In this document: one piece after another, positions 31,931-44,432 of the stretch
Layout: each line of letters starts with the position of its first letter
How positions within the stretch are numbered: position 1 is the stretch's first letter
Assembly (NCBI GenBank): GCA_949358305.1
Contig: OX442314.1
Location: 5,023,087-5,087,086 of the forward strand
Direction of reading: 5' to 3'
Length of the DNA stretch: 64,000 nt
From: Strigamia acuminata
Lineage: Eukaryota > Arthropoda > Chilopoda > Geophilomorpha > Linotaeniidae
Program-made: the position numbers and the translations under genes
Notes under the pieces: generated by a model
Told to the model about the DNA's origin: nothing
Databases searched by the model: none
The model's input: the letters and a program-made list of their open reading frames with translations, nothing else

Positions 31931-34900
31931 ACATAGTACCCGCATAGTACCATAGTGTAGTTAAAACATGCAAATCAACATCTCCTTCCTCACTATCATA
32001 TGAAAACTTGCTGAAAGGTGTTAGGAGGACCCTGCCGGTGTGAATCTTCGAGCGAAAAAGCGCTGCCATAAAATAAAAGTAAAGAAATATTCGTCATCGG
32101 GTTTGGACAGCGGGAAAAAAAGAAAATGGCTGCTGACAAATCCCTCTAGCTGTGACATTTGGAAATAAAAATGATTAAGTTGTTGACAGGCTCAATTCGA
32201 AAATTTAGTGACTATTGAGAGGATATAGTGGACAGCCACGGCTTTGAAAAAGCATTTTTTGGTGCAGTGAACAGGATGGGGAAACCGAAAGACGAATTGA
32301 GATGTGAAATTTAGCGCCAACCTGCAAGGGATTTGCGCAATTATCGTCAATTTCCGAATGACGTGCACGGGAAGAAGGGAGAAAAATTTGTGTAACTTCA
32401 TTTCTGACTTGTGTAATTCTCCAACCTTCCATTTTGTGCTTGGCCGACCACACTCTAACTCCATTTGCATTCAAGATGGCAAATTGTTATTGATCGAAAA
32501 AGAAATCATTCAAAAAGAAAGAAAATAAAAATTCAGAAAAAAAGGAAAAAAGAAACCAAATCGGTTTATTTTCTTCGTCAAAACATCGCAGACCATTTTC
32601 ACGTATTAATTAATTTTTTTCTCTATTTTATTAGAATTTCACGGACGAGAAATTAATTAATTCTATACCTTGGTGACCATACGGCGGTATGGAAAACTCC
32701 CTCTAACGAGCAGATAAGGGAAGACAACAAGCGCGATAACAAACTTGCAACTCGAGGGACCGCGACGTTGGAAATGAGAATTGACTCACTTGTGGAGCGG
32801 CGAAAGACGAAGCGGAGAAAAAGAGATGTCTCATCTTCGCACAGCGATAAAAGGTGCGAGTTAACATTCATTTAAAACGTGCCAGCTCGTCTGCACTGTT
32901 TTATAATGAAGCAAGACTGGGGAAACGTCAAAGGACGATTAATTTAAGACGACTATGTTTGTGCTGATGGAATTTTAATGAAGGAAAGATGAGTCCAGTG
33001 GCGGGGAAAAGATAAGTGTGACATTGCGTCGTATGTAGACACGATATCAGATATCGGCTTTTAGTTGGGCAACGTGTTTGCGGTGATGTCACAGTTATTC
33101 TATTGGTTATTGCTTGTGATTTTGATTTTTTGAGTGGGAATTGAGCGAGGGGTGTTCTCTGTTCAACCACGAACCGAGGATAACATGGACACGTATCTGT
33201 GAAAACTGGAGTTTTAGTTAGAGTATGGTGGGTTTGCAACAGGAGAGTTTTCAACATTGAGGGGACACTTTTATGAGGGAGTGACACTTTTATGAGGGTG
33301 TGACATGTGTCCAGATGTGGAGAGTTTGACCTTGTTTAGCCTGATTTTAGTTTTGTAGACTCCAAATATATTAGACACAGTAAACTCGTTTTTCATCCTT
33401 AAAGCATGTTTTATTTTGAACAGCAGCCAAACCAGCAAAAATAGTAATTATAACCAGTTTTCAAACATGCACATTACGAATTCGACCTGCGACATTTCAA
33501 AGTATCTGTGTGTTGTTCGTTGTTCTGTGACAGCAATCACGTGCCAACTACGAGTGTTTGTTACCTGTCGTTAAGCTTAGTAATCATAAAATCATCTGCT
33601 AACAGAAGTGTATGCGTGCAGACTTTTCTGTGCGTATAGACTTGACAGAAAAGCTGATCAGAATCGTCTGGTAGCAGAACATGTGCCAGTCTGTCACACC
33701 AGACTTTTTGTGGTACTCACAGCTCTATGTAACGGAAAAGAAATGGTGAATGGCCATGAAAAAGAAACAAGATGGATGCCAATAAAAATTTTTAAGGCTA
33801 CTTTTGGAGTTAGGATGAATAGGATTGCTAGTTTGTTTTTAATTTTTAATTTTATTTATAAACTAATAATTAATTTTTATAAATAGAAAATACAGTTGTT
33901 TGCGTTTGTCGGCAGAACTGATTGCTGCCATATTATAAAAGAATTTATCAGAAATCATCATGAAATCTTGAGAAATCTGCCTGAAATCCAGAAATCTTCA
34001 AATCTGCCTGAAATCCAGAAATCTTCAAATCTACCTGAAATCCAGACATCTTCAAATCCATAGCAAATCACTGAAATCTTAAGTAAATCCTTGGAAATCA
34101 TACATACGAATGATTAGCAGTGGTTGGGTAAGTCAAGTTTTGCTCTTGTTGAAATTTATGAAATTCAAAATTGATATTAGCCGCAGCTGGTGAGAAAATT
34201 GAGGACCTTTTATTTGATGACAAATTGCTCCATTAGTGATGCAAGACACTACACTTAAAAGGTGAATCTGTATATGTGCAGTGCATATTTCAAGAGAAAC
34301 TGATATAAACTACTATTGGGCATTACAATCGTGCACCCACTGTTGCCATTTATTATACAAAGGTTGTTTATTGATGCAGCACATGTTGGACATCAGAAAC
34401 ATTTGATCACTTTTGGTAGTTTGAATGTTATTGCTCTTAGGGCTTAAGTAAGTAGATTTGGAAATATGGAAAATATGAATTTTGGAGTTTTTAGGGTTTA
34501 TTTTCTTGAATTTTGGGTTTTTAGGGTTTATTTTCTTGAATTTTGGGTTTTTAGGGTTTATTTTCTTGAATTTTGGGTTTTTGCGGTTATGCAACTTTTT
34601 GCGATTATGCAGTTTTTTGCGGTTTTATGCGGTTTTTGCGGTTTTGCGATATATTGCCTGCATTGTGCTTTTTTTACGGAAACCGCACCGCACTTGCCAA
34701 AAAAAAGTAACTGCACAACCCTACTCACGGTACTAGGAATTACTTGGCGGCACATTCCCAAAGCGTCACCATGGTAAACAAGAGTGGAGGACTAACAGAA
34801 GTCTTCACCTTAGTTGTTCCTGCTTAACAGGAATCAAAGTCTTAAGTTTCCTGCCAAGGGTGGTACTCATAAAAATATTGTTTAGACTCTGAATCACCCT

Positions 34901-35739
34901 TGCAAGTGGAAACGAATTGTTTCCGGCCCCGATGGTGCACGGAAAAATGTAATTGTTTCAGACTCTGAATAAATTTTGTCTACCCAGAATTCCCTTGTTT
35001 TTTATCGAAAATTTGCAACTGGTCACAGCCGGTTGCAAACAAAGACACCCAACTACTACAATTGAACACGTTGTTTGTTGAAGGTTAGTAGAATTATATT
35101 TTTGCCTGCATTTCAGACAAAATAAATGCTTTTTTAATTGCAAAAAGACCAAAACTGATTTTAAAATTATTTAAGTCAGAAAAGTCGGACAAAGCTTCAT
35201 TGCCATTGCCAGCCATTTGCAAAACAAGCAACAAGCAACAAGAGTACGGAAACTTTCTGGTGACAATTTCATGAAGACCACAAATTTATCAGACTCTGAA
35301 TAATAAGAGGATAAAACATTCCTCTTGAAATGGTGCTGTTGAAAAATTAAGACTGTAAAAATATTTAGACTCTGAAAGCGTATGAGTACTAGGCTTAACT
35401 CTGGGAACCAAACCAGAAGTTAGGCTTTTTATAGTCCACTCTTGCCCCATTCAGCTTATGGTACGCGTACTTTTCCCTATTGGTTAACGCGTGATGACCG
35501 GATGTTACATCACATGATGATGTCATCGGTCATTATTCTGTAATCATCAACTCCTCTTGGCGGATGGGGTTGTACTAATGGGTCATGTGGGTGGTGTTGA
35601 GTGACCGGCAATCGGTCACAACCTGAAAATTGTCTCTAAACGTGTAATACACCAAAACAGCATAAAAATTAGAAAAAAATGTTTTGCACATAATTTATGG
35701 TATTCAGACAAAATGTCAAGAATTTAAATCAAACAAAAT
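31931..35739. other. Non-coding with small repeats, no supported gene
   Basis: 33960-34095 carries diverged AAATCTGCCTGAAATCCAG repeats. 34488-34583 has a 30-bp unit three times. Blocks with GACTCTGAA recur at 34885, 34958, 35292 and 35370. 32640-33060 is less AT-rich. Nothing else recognised. Confidence 0.5.
34488..34583. repeat. 30-bp repeat, three copies
   Basis: TTTTTAGGGTTTATTTTCTTGAATTTTGGG in three adjacent copies; the overlapping open frames come from the 30-bp periodicity. Confidence 0.9.
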
Positions 35740-36757
35740 TTATTCTTTATCTTTGGTTGCCATTGCTAACGTTTGCTGGAAACAATCGGAAAATAACTGT
35801 CTCGTTTTAGGCGGTGCCGAAGTTTCAAACAGATGGACTAGAATAAAATAAGTGTCAAGTGACGACATTACAACAGATAGTACACAATATAAAAATATTG
35901 CAATTTACGTAAAGCTTTCGAAACCCATCCTGGTTGATGAATCTTAAGTGCCCCTTTAACTACTTTGTCCTCGCTTTCAGTACAAACTTTAAATGCATTT
36001 TTAAAAATAACATTGATAAAATAATTGTTGAGCAGTTTTTCATTGCTGCACAGTTTTTCAAACTCTTTCTAAAGACAAAAGACAAAAGTGTAGTTTTTTA
36101 ATAGAAATCATGTGATAAAATGTGGTTTAACTTTAAACATACTGATTCGAATAGTTTTTTACATGTAGGTGCAGGTGAAAAGTCATAGTCTTTGATGTCG
36201 CAAAGAGCAGGCTGAAAAATACGGAGTAGTAAATTTTGCGAAGTAATGAAGCAAAATATTAATTGAATGAATAACAAATAAATGATGTTAGTCCAATTTT
36301 TTTTTTACTGATTTTAGGTACAATGAATTGGGAAAGCCATAATTAACATCATTTATTTGTTGATGTTCTACAATTGGAAATTCGTTGTACGAAAGATGGA
36401 CAGTACATAATTTTGTTGTTACTAATAATTACTTTTGATTTTATGATGGCGGTCAAACAGTTACAGCCATGCATGCTGAACTATAAAAATTAAGATTATT
36501 TTATAGTTGATTTAGTTTATGCAACTTTGTGTTTTGAATGTACTTTGCCATCATCTTGAGGATATGTCTTCTCTATGACGTTGCATAGTGCTTTGGCAAT
36601 CTTATCCTTAACATCACACTTCTTTGATAAAAGAATAGAAATAAATTATTTAATAGGATAGGATATGGTTGTTGTAGAAACTTACCTGTTTACTGTGTGC
36701 AATGGTTGTAAAAACAACAGCCAAGATGAGAATGAAATGACAATTGCAATTGAACAT
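35740..36757 (-). CDS. Secreted cysteine-rich protein, array copy 1 (174 aa)
   Basis: Six exons in gene order: 36686-36757, 36544-36621, 36433-36480, 36143-36211, 35909-36068, 35740-35837; phases 0,0,0,0,1. Exon 1 is a signal peptide, MFNCNCHFILILAVVFTTIA. The mature part has nine cysteines: KCDVKDKIAKALC (exon 2), HGCNC (exon 3), ALCDIKDYDFSPAPTC (exon 4), KLC and KVC (exon 5), SDC (exon 6). A PGWVS motif closes exon 5. The AATAAA overlaps the stop codon (GAATAA-A). Diverges most from the other copies in exon 6. I know no named family; secretion is inferred from the leader. Function unknown. Confidence 0.85.
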
Positions 36758-36890
36758 TTTATGGCAAATAAAGCAACACTTGCTGAAATGTGGTGTCTCT
36801 CCTCAGTTAGTTTTTTTTTTTTTTAGTATTCATTGGATTGGGCAATAAATGAATGATTGTCATGAATCGGTTGAAAATAATATCCGCCAG

Positions 36891-36930
36891 CACACAGGTG
36901 CAATTCAAGGTTATAGTGTGAGTAATGCAA
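36891..36930 (-). promoter_or_regulatory. Conserved upstream block of array copy 1
   Basis: Plus-strand reading CACACAGGTGCAATTCAAGG then TTATAGTGTGAG. The same block lies 135-210 bases upstream of the ATG in all five copies, so it is likely a promoter element (inference). Confidence 0.6.
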
Positions 36931-37673
36931 CAATAGAGCCGTGGTTTAAATTTGAAATCTTTGAGGTAAAAATAATTTGATGGATTATTGACAAAAATTG
37001 TCATTTTTCTTTTTCAGTTAAATACTGAATAGGCGGCAGTTTAGGCACGTTCAATTTTAAATCGAAAACCAATTCTCTCGATTTTCTCTGGCGGAAATTA
37101 CACAAAAAGTGTCATATTTTTGAGAATCGGATTATTGCAAAAATAATTCTCATAATCCACGTTTGGCGTCGATTCTTTGGATTGTGGTCGCTCAGTCTAC
37201 GGTCCACCTTTGCACTATTCTGCTTTACTTTATCATTGGTTCTTGAAGGTGATTTGTGAGAAAGACATCACTCTTGTACTTATTGTAACATTATTTCAGC
37301 ATGATTAAAATGCAAATCTATTGCTAGTTTGGTTATATTTTGAAAATTGTTTATTTTTTAATCATTTATCCAACTGGGCCAAAGTTTTGTCCTGCACTGT
37401 AAAACGAGTTTTGACGTAACGAATTATTCGTTATAACAAACAATTTTATGAAACACTCTAATACTCACAAGCCCTTGTTGTAATGAATTTTTCTATCTCC
37501 AAAATGTGATCACTTTGATTACGAGTCAAATAATTTATGACTCGTAATTTGAGGTCACCACAAACACTTAAATAGTCTCGCACTCAAAATGATTTCACTT
37601 GCAATTAGATTTTTATTCCATTTGATTTCCACTGGGCCGCAGGAGCCCAAAGCATTTTAATCGAACAAAAATT

Positions 37674-39582
37674 TTACTGGTTTTCTTTCGCTGCCAATTC
37701 TAGCCCTTGATTGTAACAAGCGGATATTAACTGTCCAGTTTTAGATTTAAATGATTTTTTAACCAGAAGGTCTAAAATGAAACAAAACCAAGTGAAAACA
37801 TAGTTACAGTTGTTATAAATGCAATATACAGTGGACCCTCGTTATAACGAATTTTCTATAATGAAAACATAAAAATTGCTTAGTTGGCCACCATGTTAAA
37901 AAAATTTGATATAACAAACTTTCGTTATAACAAACTAATTTTTCAGGTCCCGTGCGATTCTTTGTAACGAGGCTTGACTGTAAATATTGTAGTTTACCTA
38001 AAGTAGTGGAAACCCATCCTGGTTTATAAATTATACTGGCTGCTTCAACTATTTTGTCGTCGCTTTCGGTACACAGGTTAAACGTATTTTTAAAAAGATC
38101 ATTGGTAAGATAATCGATGACCAAGCTCTCCTTGCTGCATGCCTCTGCAAACTCTTTCTAAACATACACAGATAAAAACAGTTTTTAAACGGAAGTTATG
38201 TGATAAGTTTTAACTTTAACATACGGATTTGAATGCTTCGCCACATTCAGGTGCAGGTGCAAAATCATAATCTTTCGCGTCGCAAAGTTTGGGCTGAAAA
38301 ATTGGATGAAGTTACAGTATTTGAATGGGTATAAATAATTTTGTCGTTAATAATAGTTACTTGTGTTTTTATTAAGGCAGTCATACAGCTACAAGCATGC
38401 TTGCTGAACTATAAAAATAAAGAATATTTTATATTTGATTAAATTAGTGGCATACCAACTGATCACTTGAGGATTTTGAAGTTTTTATTTAGGGCATTTT
38501 TGAAAAATTATGACCAATTCTGTTGAAATATGTTCAATTTTAAACATTGAATTTTTTTCTAGCTCTTGGTCTCGGGTGCAGACGATATGCCACCGTATTT
38601 TTTACAATTTTGTGTTCTCAATGAACATAAAAAACATCCCTTAACCCTTGGAGGCATAAGGGTAAAATGTGCCGTTCTGGTATAAGGCATTACGGATTTA
38701 TGGACAATTTTCAGGTCAATTAGTTAAAGCGCCATTTTATAGAGGGTGCTAGTTACGAACAATGAAAAAAAATATTTTTTTGACCAACTAGTGGTTGGTT
38801 TAAACACTACTGATAAATGCGAAAAGCTGTTGACTGAAGCGCTCTTTCTTAGGCAGCAAAGCCAGCATAATGGGTTTGCTGAAGTTTTAAGGGGCAAAAA
38901 ATTTCCATTTAGCTTAATTAATTAAATAAATGACCAATGACTTAAAATTTCACTTGAGTTAAGGTTCAGTACGATATAAACAGAATCAGAAATTTTCAAA
39001 AAAAAAAACTGAATAGAAAAAAATTATTCTTGTTCAAGAAAGGGGTTGTCCATAAATGCGTGTAGCCTTATGTCTCCGTGGGTTAACTGCTCGAGCTTGG
39101 CCGCCAGAATGAGTATTTTCCACTCCAACCACCAGATAGTGCAAAACACGTAGCTTTTTTGTGACGTCATAGAAAGCAAATTTTACTCCTCCGTATATCG
39201 TACATGATCGCTTTATACCTGGCAAAAGGTTGGATTCAGTGGGTTGGATCCTGTGACGTCACAAAAAATCAACGAGTTTTTGCGTCATCTGGTGGTTGGA
39301 GTTGAAAATACTCATTCTGGTGGCCAAGCTTGAGCAGGTAAGGGACATTTTTTATGTCCAAGGCTGTACTTTGCCATCATCATGAGGGAATGTCTTCGCT
39401 ATGAGTTTGCACAGAACTTTGGCAGACTTATCCTTAATATCACATGTCTTTGAAAAACAAAATAGATATAAATTAATTATTAGGATGCGGTAGTTATAAA
39501 GACGACCTACCTGTTCATCGTGTGCAATGGTTGTGCAAACTACCAACAAGATGAGAATGAAATGACAATTGCAGTTGGCCAT
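37674..39582 (-). CDS. Secreted cysteine-rich protein, array copy 2 (174 aa)
   Basis: Six exons: 39511-39582, 39370-39447, 38361-38408, 38225-38293, 37998-38157, 37674-37771, with sizes and phases identical to copy 1. Signal peptide MANCNCHFILILLVVCTTIA. Mature cysteines: TCD, VLC, HACSC, KLC, PEC, EAC, NLC, SAC (nine in all). Exon 5 ends with KPGWVS. Poly(A) signal about 60 bases after the stop. Intron 2 is swollen by a piggyBac-like MITE and a second foldback; intron 5 holds a pogo-like MITE. All splice sites look intact, so probably functional. Confidence 0.88.
37829..37980. mobile_element. pogo/Tigger-like MITE (152 bp) in intron 5 of copy 2
   Basis: Ends CAGTGGACCCTCGTTATAAC and inverse CAGTCAAGCCTCGTTACAA, TA on both sides (37827-37828, 37981-37982). 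The CAGT...CTCGTTATAACGAA terminus is typical of pogo/Tigger elements. Confidence 0.88.
38645..39082. mobile_element. piggyBac-like MITE (438 bp) in intron 2 of copy 2
   Basis: Exact TTAA on both sides (38641-38644, 39083-39086). Ends CCCTTGGAGGCATAAGG and CCACGGAGACATAAGG (inverse) are inverted. No ORF. TTAA plus CCC ends are diagnostic of piggyBac-type elements. Related to 47724-48177. Confidence 0.9.
39087..39337. mobile_element. Foldback MITE carrying TGACGTCA sites
   Basis: CTGCTCGAGCTTGGCCGCCA at 39087 is the inverse of the sequence ending GAGCAG at 39337. Arms are about 85 bp with a few mismatches, each ending in a TGTGACGTCA site. It abuts the piggyBac-like MITE; no target duplication resolved. 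Confidence 0.8.
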
Positions 39583-39691
39583 ACTTTGATATGGTATAAC
39601 AAACCAAGAAATACTTGCTGCTAATGTAATGTCCCACCACTACAAGAAGGTATTTTATGTCGTTGAATATCGTAAAAAAGTTGTTGAATAC

Positions 39692-39736
39692 ATTGCACCT
39701 GTGCACGTGTGCTATTCAAGGTTGTGGTTGTGAACA
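39692..39736 (-). promoter_or_regulatory. Conserved upstream block of array copy 2
   Basis: Contains GCACCTGTGCACGTGTGCTA and TTCAAGGTTG with GTGAACAAT, as upstream of the other copies. A CATAAAATA lies between it and the ATG. It contains an E-box (CACGTG). Confidence 0.6.
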
Positions 39737-39918
39737 ATACAAAATGGAGGCGTTGTTTATTTTAGAAATGCTGAAAAAACAAATTAATTTGATGGATTAT
39801 TTTATTGATTATTTTATTATTAGATGACAGGCACCAATGGTGCCGCACCAATAACTTATGTTTATAAATTTAAATTTATAAGTTATAATAAATTTACAGA
39901 AGTTTTGGAAATGTAATA

Positions 39919-40326
39919 CTCCGTCTGTCCCAAATTATGGTATACATTTCTCTAAACAGTTCTTGAGTATCGTTGATTTCATATATTTCTAAGAGATTTT
40001 AACTGAATATCCTTCAAAATTAAGTGCACTTGCTGATTAATTGATGGCATTATATGTAATTACCGTAGTTATATCCTTCCGTTATTGCTGAGTTGCATCT
40101 TCTCAAAATGCGCTGAAATTTAAGTGGCACCTATTGTACTTAAAATCAAGTGAAAATGAATTTGAAAAATGGCGTTTCCAAAGAAAAATGACAAAATTGA
40201 AGCAATTTACTGATAATCAGCGAAATTGTATCCTACAGCTTATGCTGAAACAAAGCAATGTTAGGAATAAGTTGAGTCGTGGGAAATAATACCCGAAATG
40301 TATACCATAATTTGGGACAGAGGGTG
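39919..40326. mobile_element. Stowaway-like Tc1/mariner MITE (about 408 bp)
   Basis: Left end CTCCGTCTGTCCCAAATTAT then GGTATACATTTC; the right end is its inverse (GAAATGTATACC, ATAATTTGGGACAGAGGG), TA outside both. The CTCC(G/C)TCxGTCCC terminus is like the Stowaway/mariner type. No ORF. Confidence 0.85.
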
Positions 40327-40511
40327 TAGTATTTATGTGATAGTTTGTTAGGTGCATATTAATTTTTTTTTAAAGGGGTAATTGGAATGTTTTAAAAAAA
40401 ATGAAACAAAATTGTCAAATTATTTTTTTATTTAAAAATTATTAAATATAACATTTATTTTAACTATGTGCAGTCATAAACAATATTTGGGACAAGTTTA
40501 AAAATGAATTT

Positions 40512-40916
40512 TTATGTGCAAAACCACAAAAATGAATCTAAATGATTGCAAAATGTTATATAAAACGTGGAAAAATATGTGTCTTGGAGATGAAAACTCC
40601 ATAGGCACAACTCATCCCAATTTGGCTGGGGTGGGTTGCAAATTAACCGTTTTGGTGCAATTATTCCTTTGTTGCACCAAAATGTACTCATTGCGCATAC
40701 AGTATCTGCTGTGCAGATCCAAAGTGTGCTGGGCTCAAATTTAGGGTTTTGGCACACTCTTGAATTCACATACAACCAAACAACACACTTTGTCCCACTG
40801 TAAGTACTGACCGTGTTAACGTTTAGGTGATTTGGGACATTTCCTGCTATCTTTGCTATGCTTGCAAAGCCAGCGTTTTCGTGTGTATCCGCCATAGTTG
40901 ATACACGCATTTCCAC
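40512..40916 (-). CDS. Hypothetical cysteine-rich ORF between copies 2 and 3
   Basis: 134 codons, non-repetitive, with seven cysteines in the middle (for example VVWLYVNSRVCQNPKFEPST and STFWCNKG). No signal peptide, domain or clear splice sites. It bears no resemblance to the array proteins. It may be a decayed fragment of a mobile element or chance. Confidence 0.2.
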   Translation of the reverse strand: MEMRVSTMADTHENAGFASIAKIAGNVPNHLNVNTVSTYSGTKCVVWLYVNSRVCQNPKFEPSTLWICTADTVCAMSTFWCNKGIIAPKRLICNPPQPNWDELCLWSFHLQDTYFSTFYITFCNHLDSFLWFCT

Positions 40917-41594
40917 TGTTATTCAGTGATCTCTGCTAACAAGCAGTGCTCTCACTCGTTGACGCCATCGAGGACGACCGTAAGCGTCTCCGGAGTCAGC
41001 CATCGCCACCCGAGTGAGTTTTTGGCAGGAAACAACGTTTTCGCCATTTTCAAGTACAACAACCATTGTACGCATTTCATTATTCATCTCTTTGTTTCTA
41101 GTCATTTTTAGTATAGCTTGTTAATTATTGTATCTTAACGGAATAAAACATTAACTGTGATATTATACTTACCTTGTATTCATTTTATCCCTAGACATTA
41201 TTAACCATTTTATTTCAGAGACTAAGTCTGTTTACAGCATCTCAACAGTGTTTATACCCAGATCACTGCAATTTACACAATTTGTTGGAGATTTATGGAT
41301 CACAATGTTTGAAGGCGACACTAGTAGCGTGCATGACGCTGTGTCCTAAATATTAGCACCACAAATACTTAATCCTTATTGTATATTTAAGCTGTATTTG
41401 TGAGCGGGCCTTGAGATTTCGACTTCCTAGAGGCCTCCACAGGGTTTAATTCGGCTTTGACCTACATCAAGGTCAATTAAAATCCAGTTGACATGAATTC
41501 TCCTGAGTGGCCCGACAATTAAACAGTCTGACACTCAAAACGATTACACATGATCTTTATTTCATTTGATTTCTATTGGGCCACAGATAAAAAT

Positions 41595-42733
41595 TTACTC
41601 TTTATTTTCGGATGCCAATTCCAACACTTGATGGTAACAATCGGACATTGTCTGTCCCATTTTAGATTTAAATGATTGTAAAATCACATGATCTAAAATG
41701 AAATAAGAAGCAAGTGAGGACACTAACAGACCATACACAATACATTTACCTATAGCATTTGAAACCCATCCTGGTTGATAAATTACACGTGCTGCTTGAA
41801 CGACTTTGTCTTCACTTTCGGTACAAAGATTAAACACTTTTCCTAAAAGATTATTGGTAAGAAATGTGATGAACAAGTTGTCCTTGCTGCTTATTTTTGC
41901 AAACTCTTTCTAAATATGGTAAAAGTTAAAAATAGTTTTTAAACAGAAATAAAAAGCGATTTAACTTTAACATACTGATTTGAATACTTGTCCACATTTA
42001 GGTGCAGGTGAAAAGTCATAATCTTTTGCGTCGCAAAGGGCGGGCTGAAAAATTGGATGAAGTTATGAATGGGTATAAATAATTTTGTCGTTAGCAATAG
42101 TTACTTGTGTTTTTATTAAGGCGGTTAAACAGCTACAGCAATACTTGCTGAACTATAAAGATTAAGATAATTTTATTTACATACATTCGAGCATCGTTAT
42201 ATATAACGAATTGCAAGGGACTCGTAAAATTTGTTTGTTATAACGAAAGTTCGATTTTTCAAAAATTTTATGACGCAGAAGTCTATGCATCTAATTCAAT
42301 AATTAATATTTTTTGATTTATTTAAGTTTAATGTGTTAATTTTAAGATTAATATTATAAAGTGTGATATTAGAACCGGATTGTAAAGTAATAATGAAAGG
42401 AACACTCATATTGAATCATAATGAATCATGAACAATGAACAATGACTAATGAACGATAACGGTCAGCTGACAAGTGACGGAAAACTGTCACTGCAGAGGA
42501 CAGTTGTGCTCTGAATGTACTTTGCCATTGTCTTGAGGGAATGTCTTCTCTATGACTTTGCACATTGCTTTGGCAGACTTATCCTTGATATCACATGTCT
42601 TTGAAAAACAGAATAGGAATAAATTATTTAATAGAAAGTGGTAGTTATAAGGTCAACTTACCTGCTCATCAGTTGCAGTTGGTGTGCAGACAACAGTCAA
42701 GATGAGAATGAAATGAAAATTAAAGTTGAACAT
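41595..42733 (-). CDS. Secreted cysteine-rich protein, array copy 3 (174 aa)
   Basis: Six exons: 42662-42733, 42521-42598, 42105-42152, 41976-42044, 41750-41909, 41595-41692. Signal peptide MFNFNFHFILILTVVCTPTA. Exon 3 has YCCSC (one cysteine more than copies 1 and 2) and exon 5 starts KEFAKISSKD, where the usual cysteine is serine, so the total stays nine. Exon 4 encodes the same residues as copy 4 (PALCDAKDYDFSPAPKC). Poly(A) signal AATAAA at 41556-41561. All splice sites intact. Probably functional; role unknown. Confidence 0.88.
42185..42265. mobile_element. Decayed pogo-like MITE in intron 2 of copy 3
   Basis: Contains ATAACGAATTGCAAGGGACT and TTATAACGAAAGTTCG. It sits at the same point after exon 3 as the MITE in copy 4, but lacks clean ends. 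Confidence 0.65.
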
Positions 42734-42871
42734 TCTTCTATGTGCTAATGACTAAGAAATACTTGCTGCAAGTTTAGTAGTATCCCACCACTACAGTAAT
42801 GTGTTTGCATATGAATTGCATTAGGTGGTAAATATAGGATGAATTAATGTCATAAATAAATGAAAATGATA

Positions 42872-42912
42872 AAGCACTTGCACACATGTTCAATTCAAGG
42901 TTGTAAAGTGAA
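42872..42912 (-). promoter_or_regulatory. Conserved upstream block of array copy 3
   Basis: GCACTTGCACACATGTTCAA then TTCAAGGTTGTAAAGTGAA; same order of words as in the other copies. Confidence 0.55.
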
Positions 42913-43462
42913 TGCACTTATATCCTTTGTATTTTTTTAGCGAAGTACTGAACAAACACAACTGTAGAGATGTTGTATTTAGAGAATAGTGCACTAAAAT
43001 TATTTTTTGCAAACTGATGTAAAATTTTATGTAAAGTTTTATGCAAAATTTTTTTTCTTTCTTTTTGTCTGTTTAATAGTTCATTTTTGAAAAATTTAAT
43101 GCACCGGTTGATGAAAGGAAGATCGTCTTGCTTAAAAATGGGTCGGGATGCTAAAAAGTTTGGGAACCCCTATCTTAGGGCTTCCCTGCTACAATTTATG
43201 ATGATTTATGCAAGAATCCCTTTTTTAAGAATTCCTTTGGGATTCAAATTGGTATAATTACTGTAGGTCACCAGCAAATGATACATCGAACCTTTTGCTA
43301 CAAACTACCATTGGTCATACGTTGTGGTGACCCAGATGGATAGATGTCCCCCCGAGCGGACGTTTCTCCTCTGAGTCACTGAAGTAAGCGGGTCGTTCCC
43401 CTCGTGTTGGCTCCGTGTATTATAAGGTGTAAAGCCACTTGAATAAACCTTTTGTTCATTTA

Positions 43463-44230
43463 TACAGGGTGGACAAAAAGTATGGTTCACAGTAAATAAT
43501 TCCCAAACTGTTCTAGATGTTGATTCAGCAAAATTATTGTAAGGGTAGAATGTCGAGGGAAATCCAATTATGATATCCAATTTGACCTCCGAGGTCATCC
43601 TCAAGGTCATCCATATTGTAACTCGAGAACCGTGACAGATAGAGCAAAAAGGTGAATTAGAAAGTTGTAGAGCATCATCCAATTAGTCTAGAACCGTTCT
43701 GAAAAAAATTATTGCTTACTGAAAAGTTTTGAGAAAAAAGGTCTGAAAAATTAGTCTACTCAGCATTGTAACCTAAAACTATCATGTTGGAATGTATTTC
43801 CAAAATAATTTATTTCTTTTTGTTTGTGTTTCCTCTCTTCCACTTACAAGTATGACCGAATAAAGTGTCCTAATTGAGGATTAGCTTGGTTGCCTCAATA
43901 GTTTTAGGTTACAAAGCTGAGTTACAATGCTGAGTAGACTAATGTTTCAGACCTTTTTTCTCAAAACTTTTCAGTAAGAAATAATTTTTTTCAGAACGGT
44001 TCTTGACTAATTGGATGATGCTCTACAACTTTCTGATTCACCTTTTTGCTCTATCTGTCACGGTTCTCGAGTTACAAGATGGATGACCTTGAATATGACC
44101 TCTGAGATCAAGTTCGATGTCATAATTGGATTTCCCCCAAAAAATTACCCTTACAATCATTTTGCTAAATCAACAACTAAAACAGTTTGGGAATTATTTA
44201 CTGTGAACCATACTTTTTGTCCACCCTGTA
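43463..44230. mobile_element. Foldback element E1 (768 bp), mariner-like ends
   Basis: TACAGGGTGGACAAAAAGTA at the left is inverted at the right, TA outside both (43461-43462, 44231-44232). Arms of about 330 bp fold on almost the whole element, hence mirror-image open frames on opposite strands. No transposase. Confidence 0.9.
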
Positions 44231-44432
44231 TACATTGAGAATTTATTTGGGTATTAATTAATTGATCACATGTAAAGTAAACCACGTTAGCAGGACTTAA
44301 ATAGTATTTAAACCTATACGAAGTAGGATGCGACAACGTATACTCAGTTGTTAAATGGCAACCAGTCAAAACGATTCCAATTACTCGTAAATCTTTATTT
44401 CATTTGATTTCCATTGGGCCACAGCATTTTAA

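Noticed and set aside
43305-44238. Two similar small proteins on opposite strands
   Set aside because: They are the two arms of foldback element E1.
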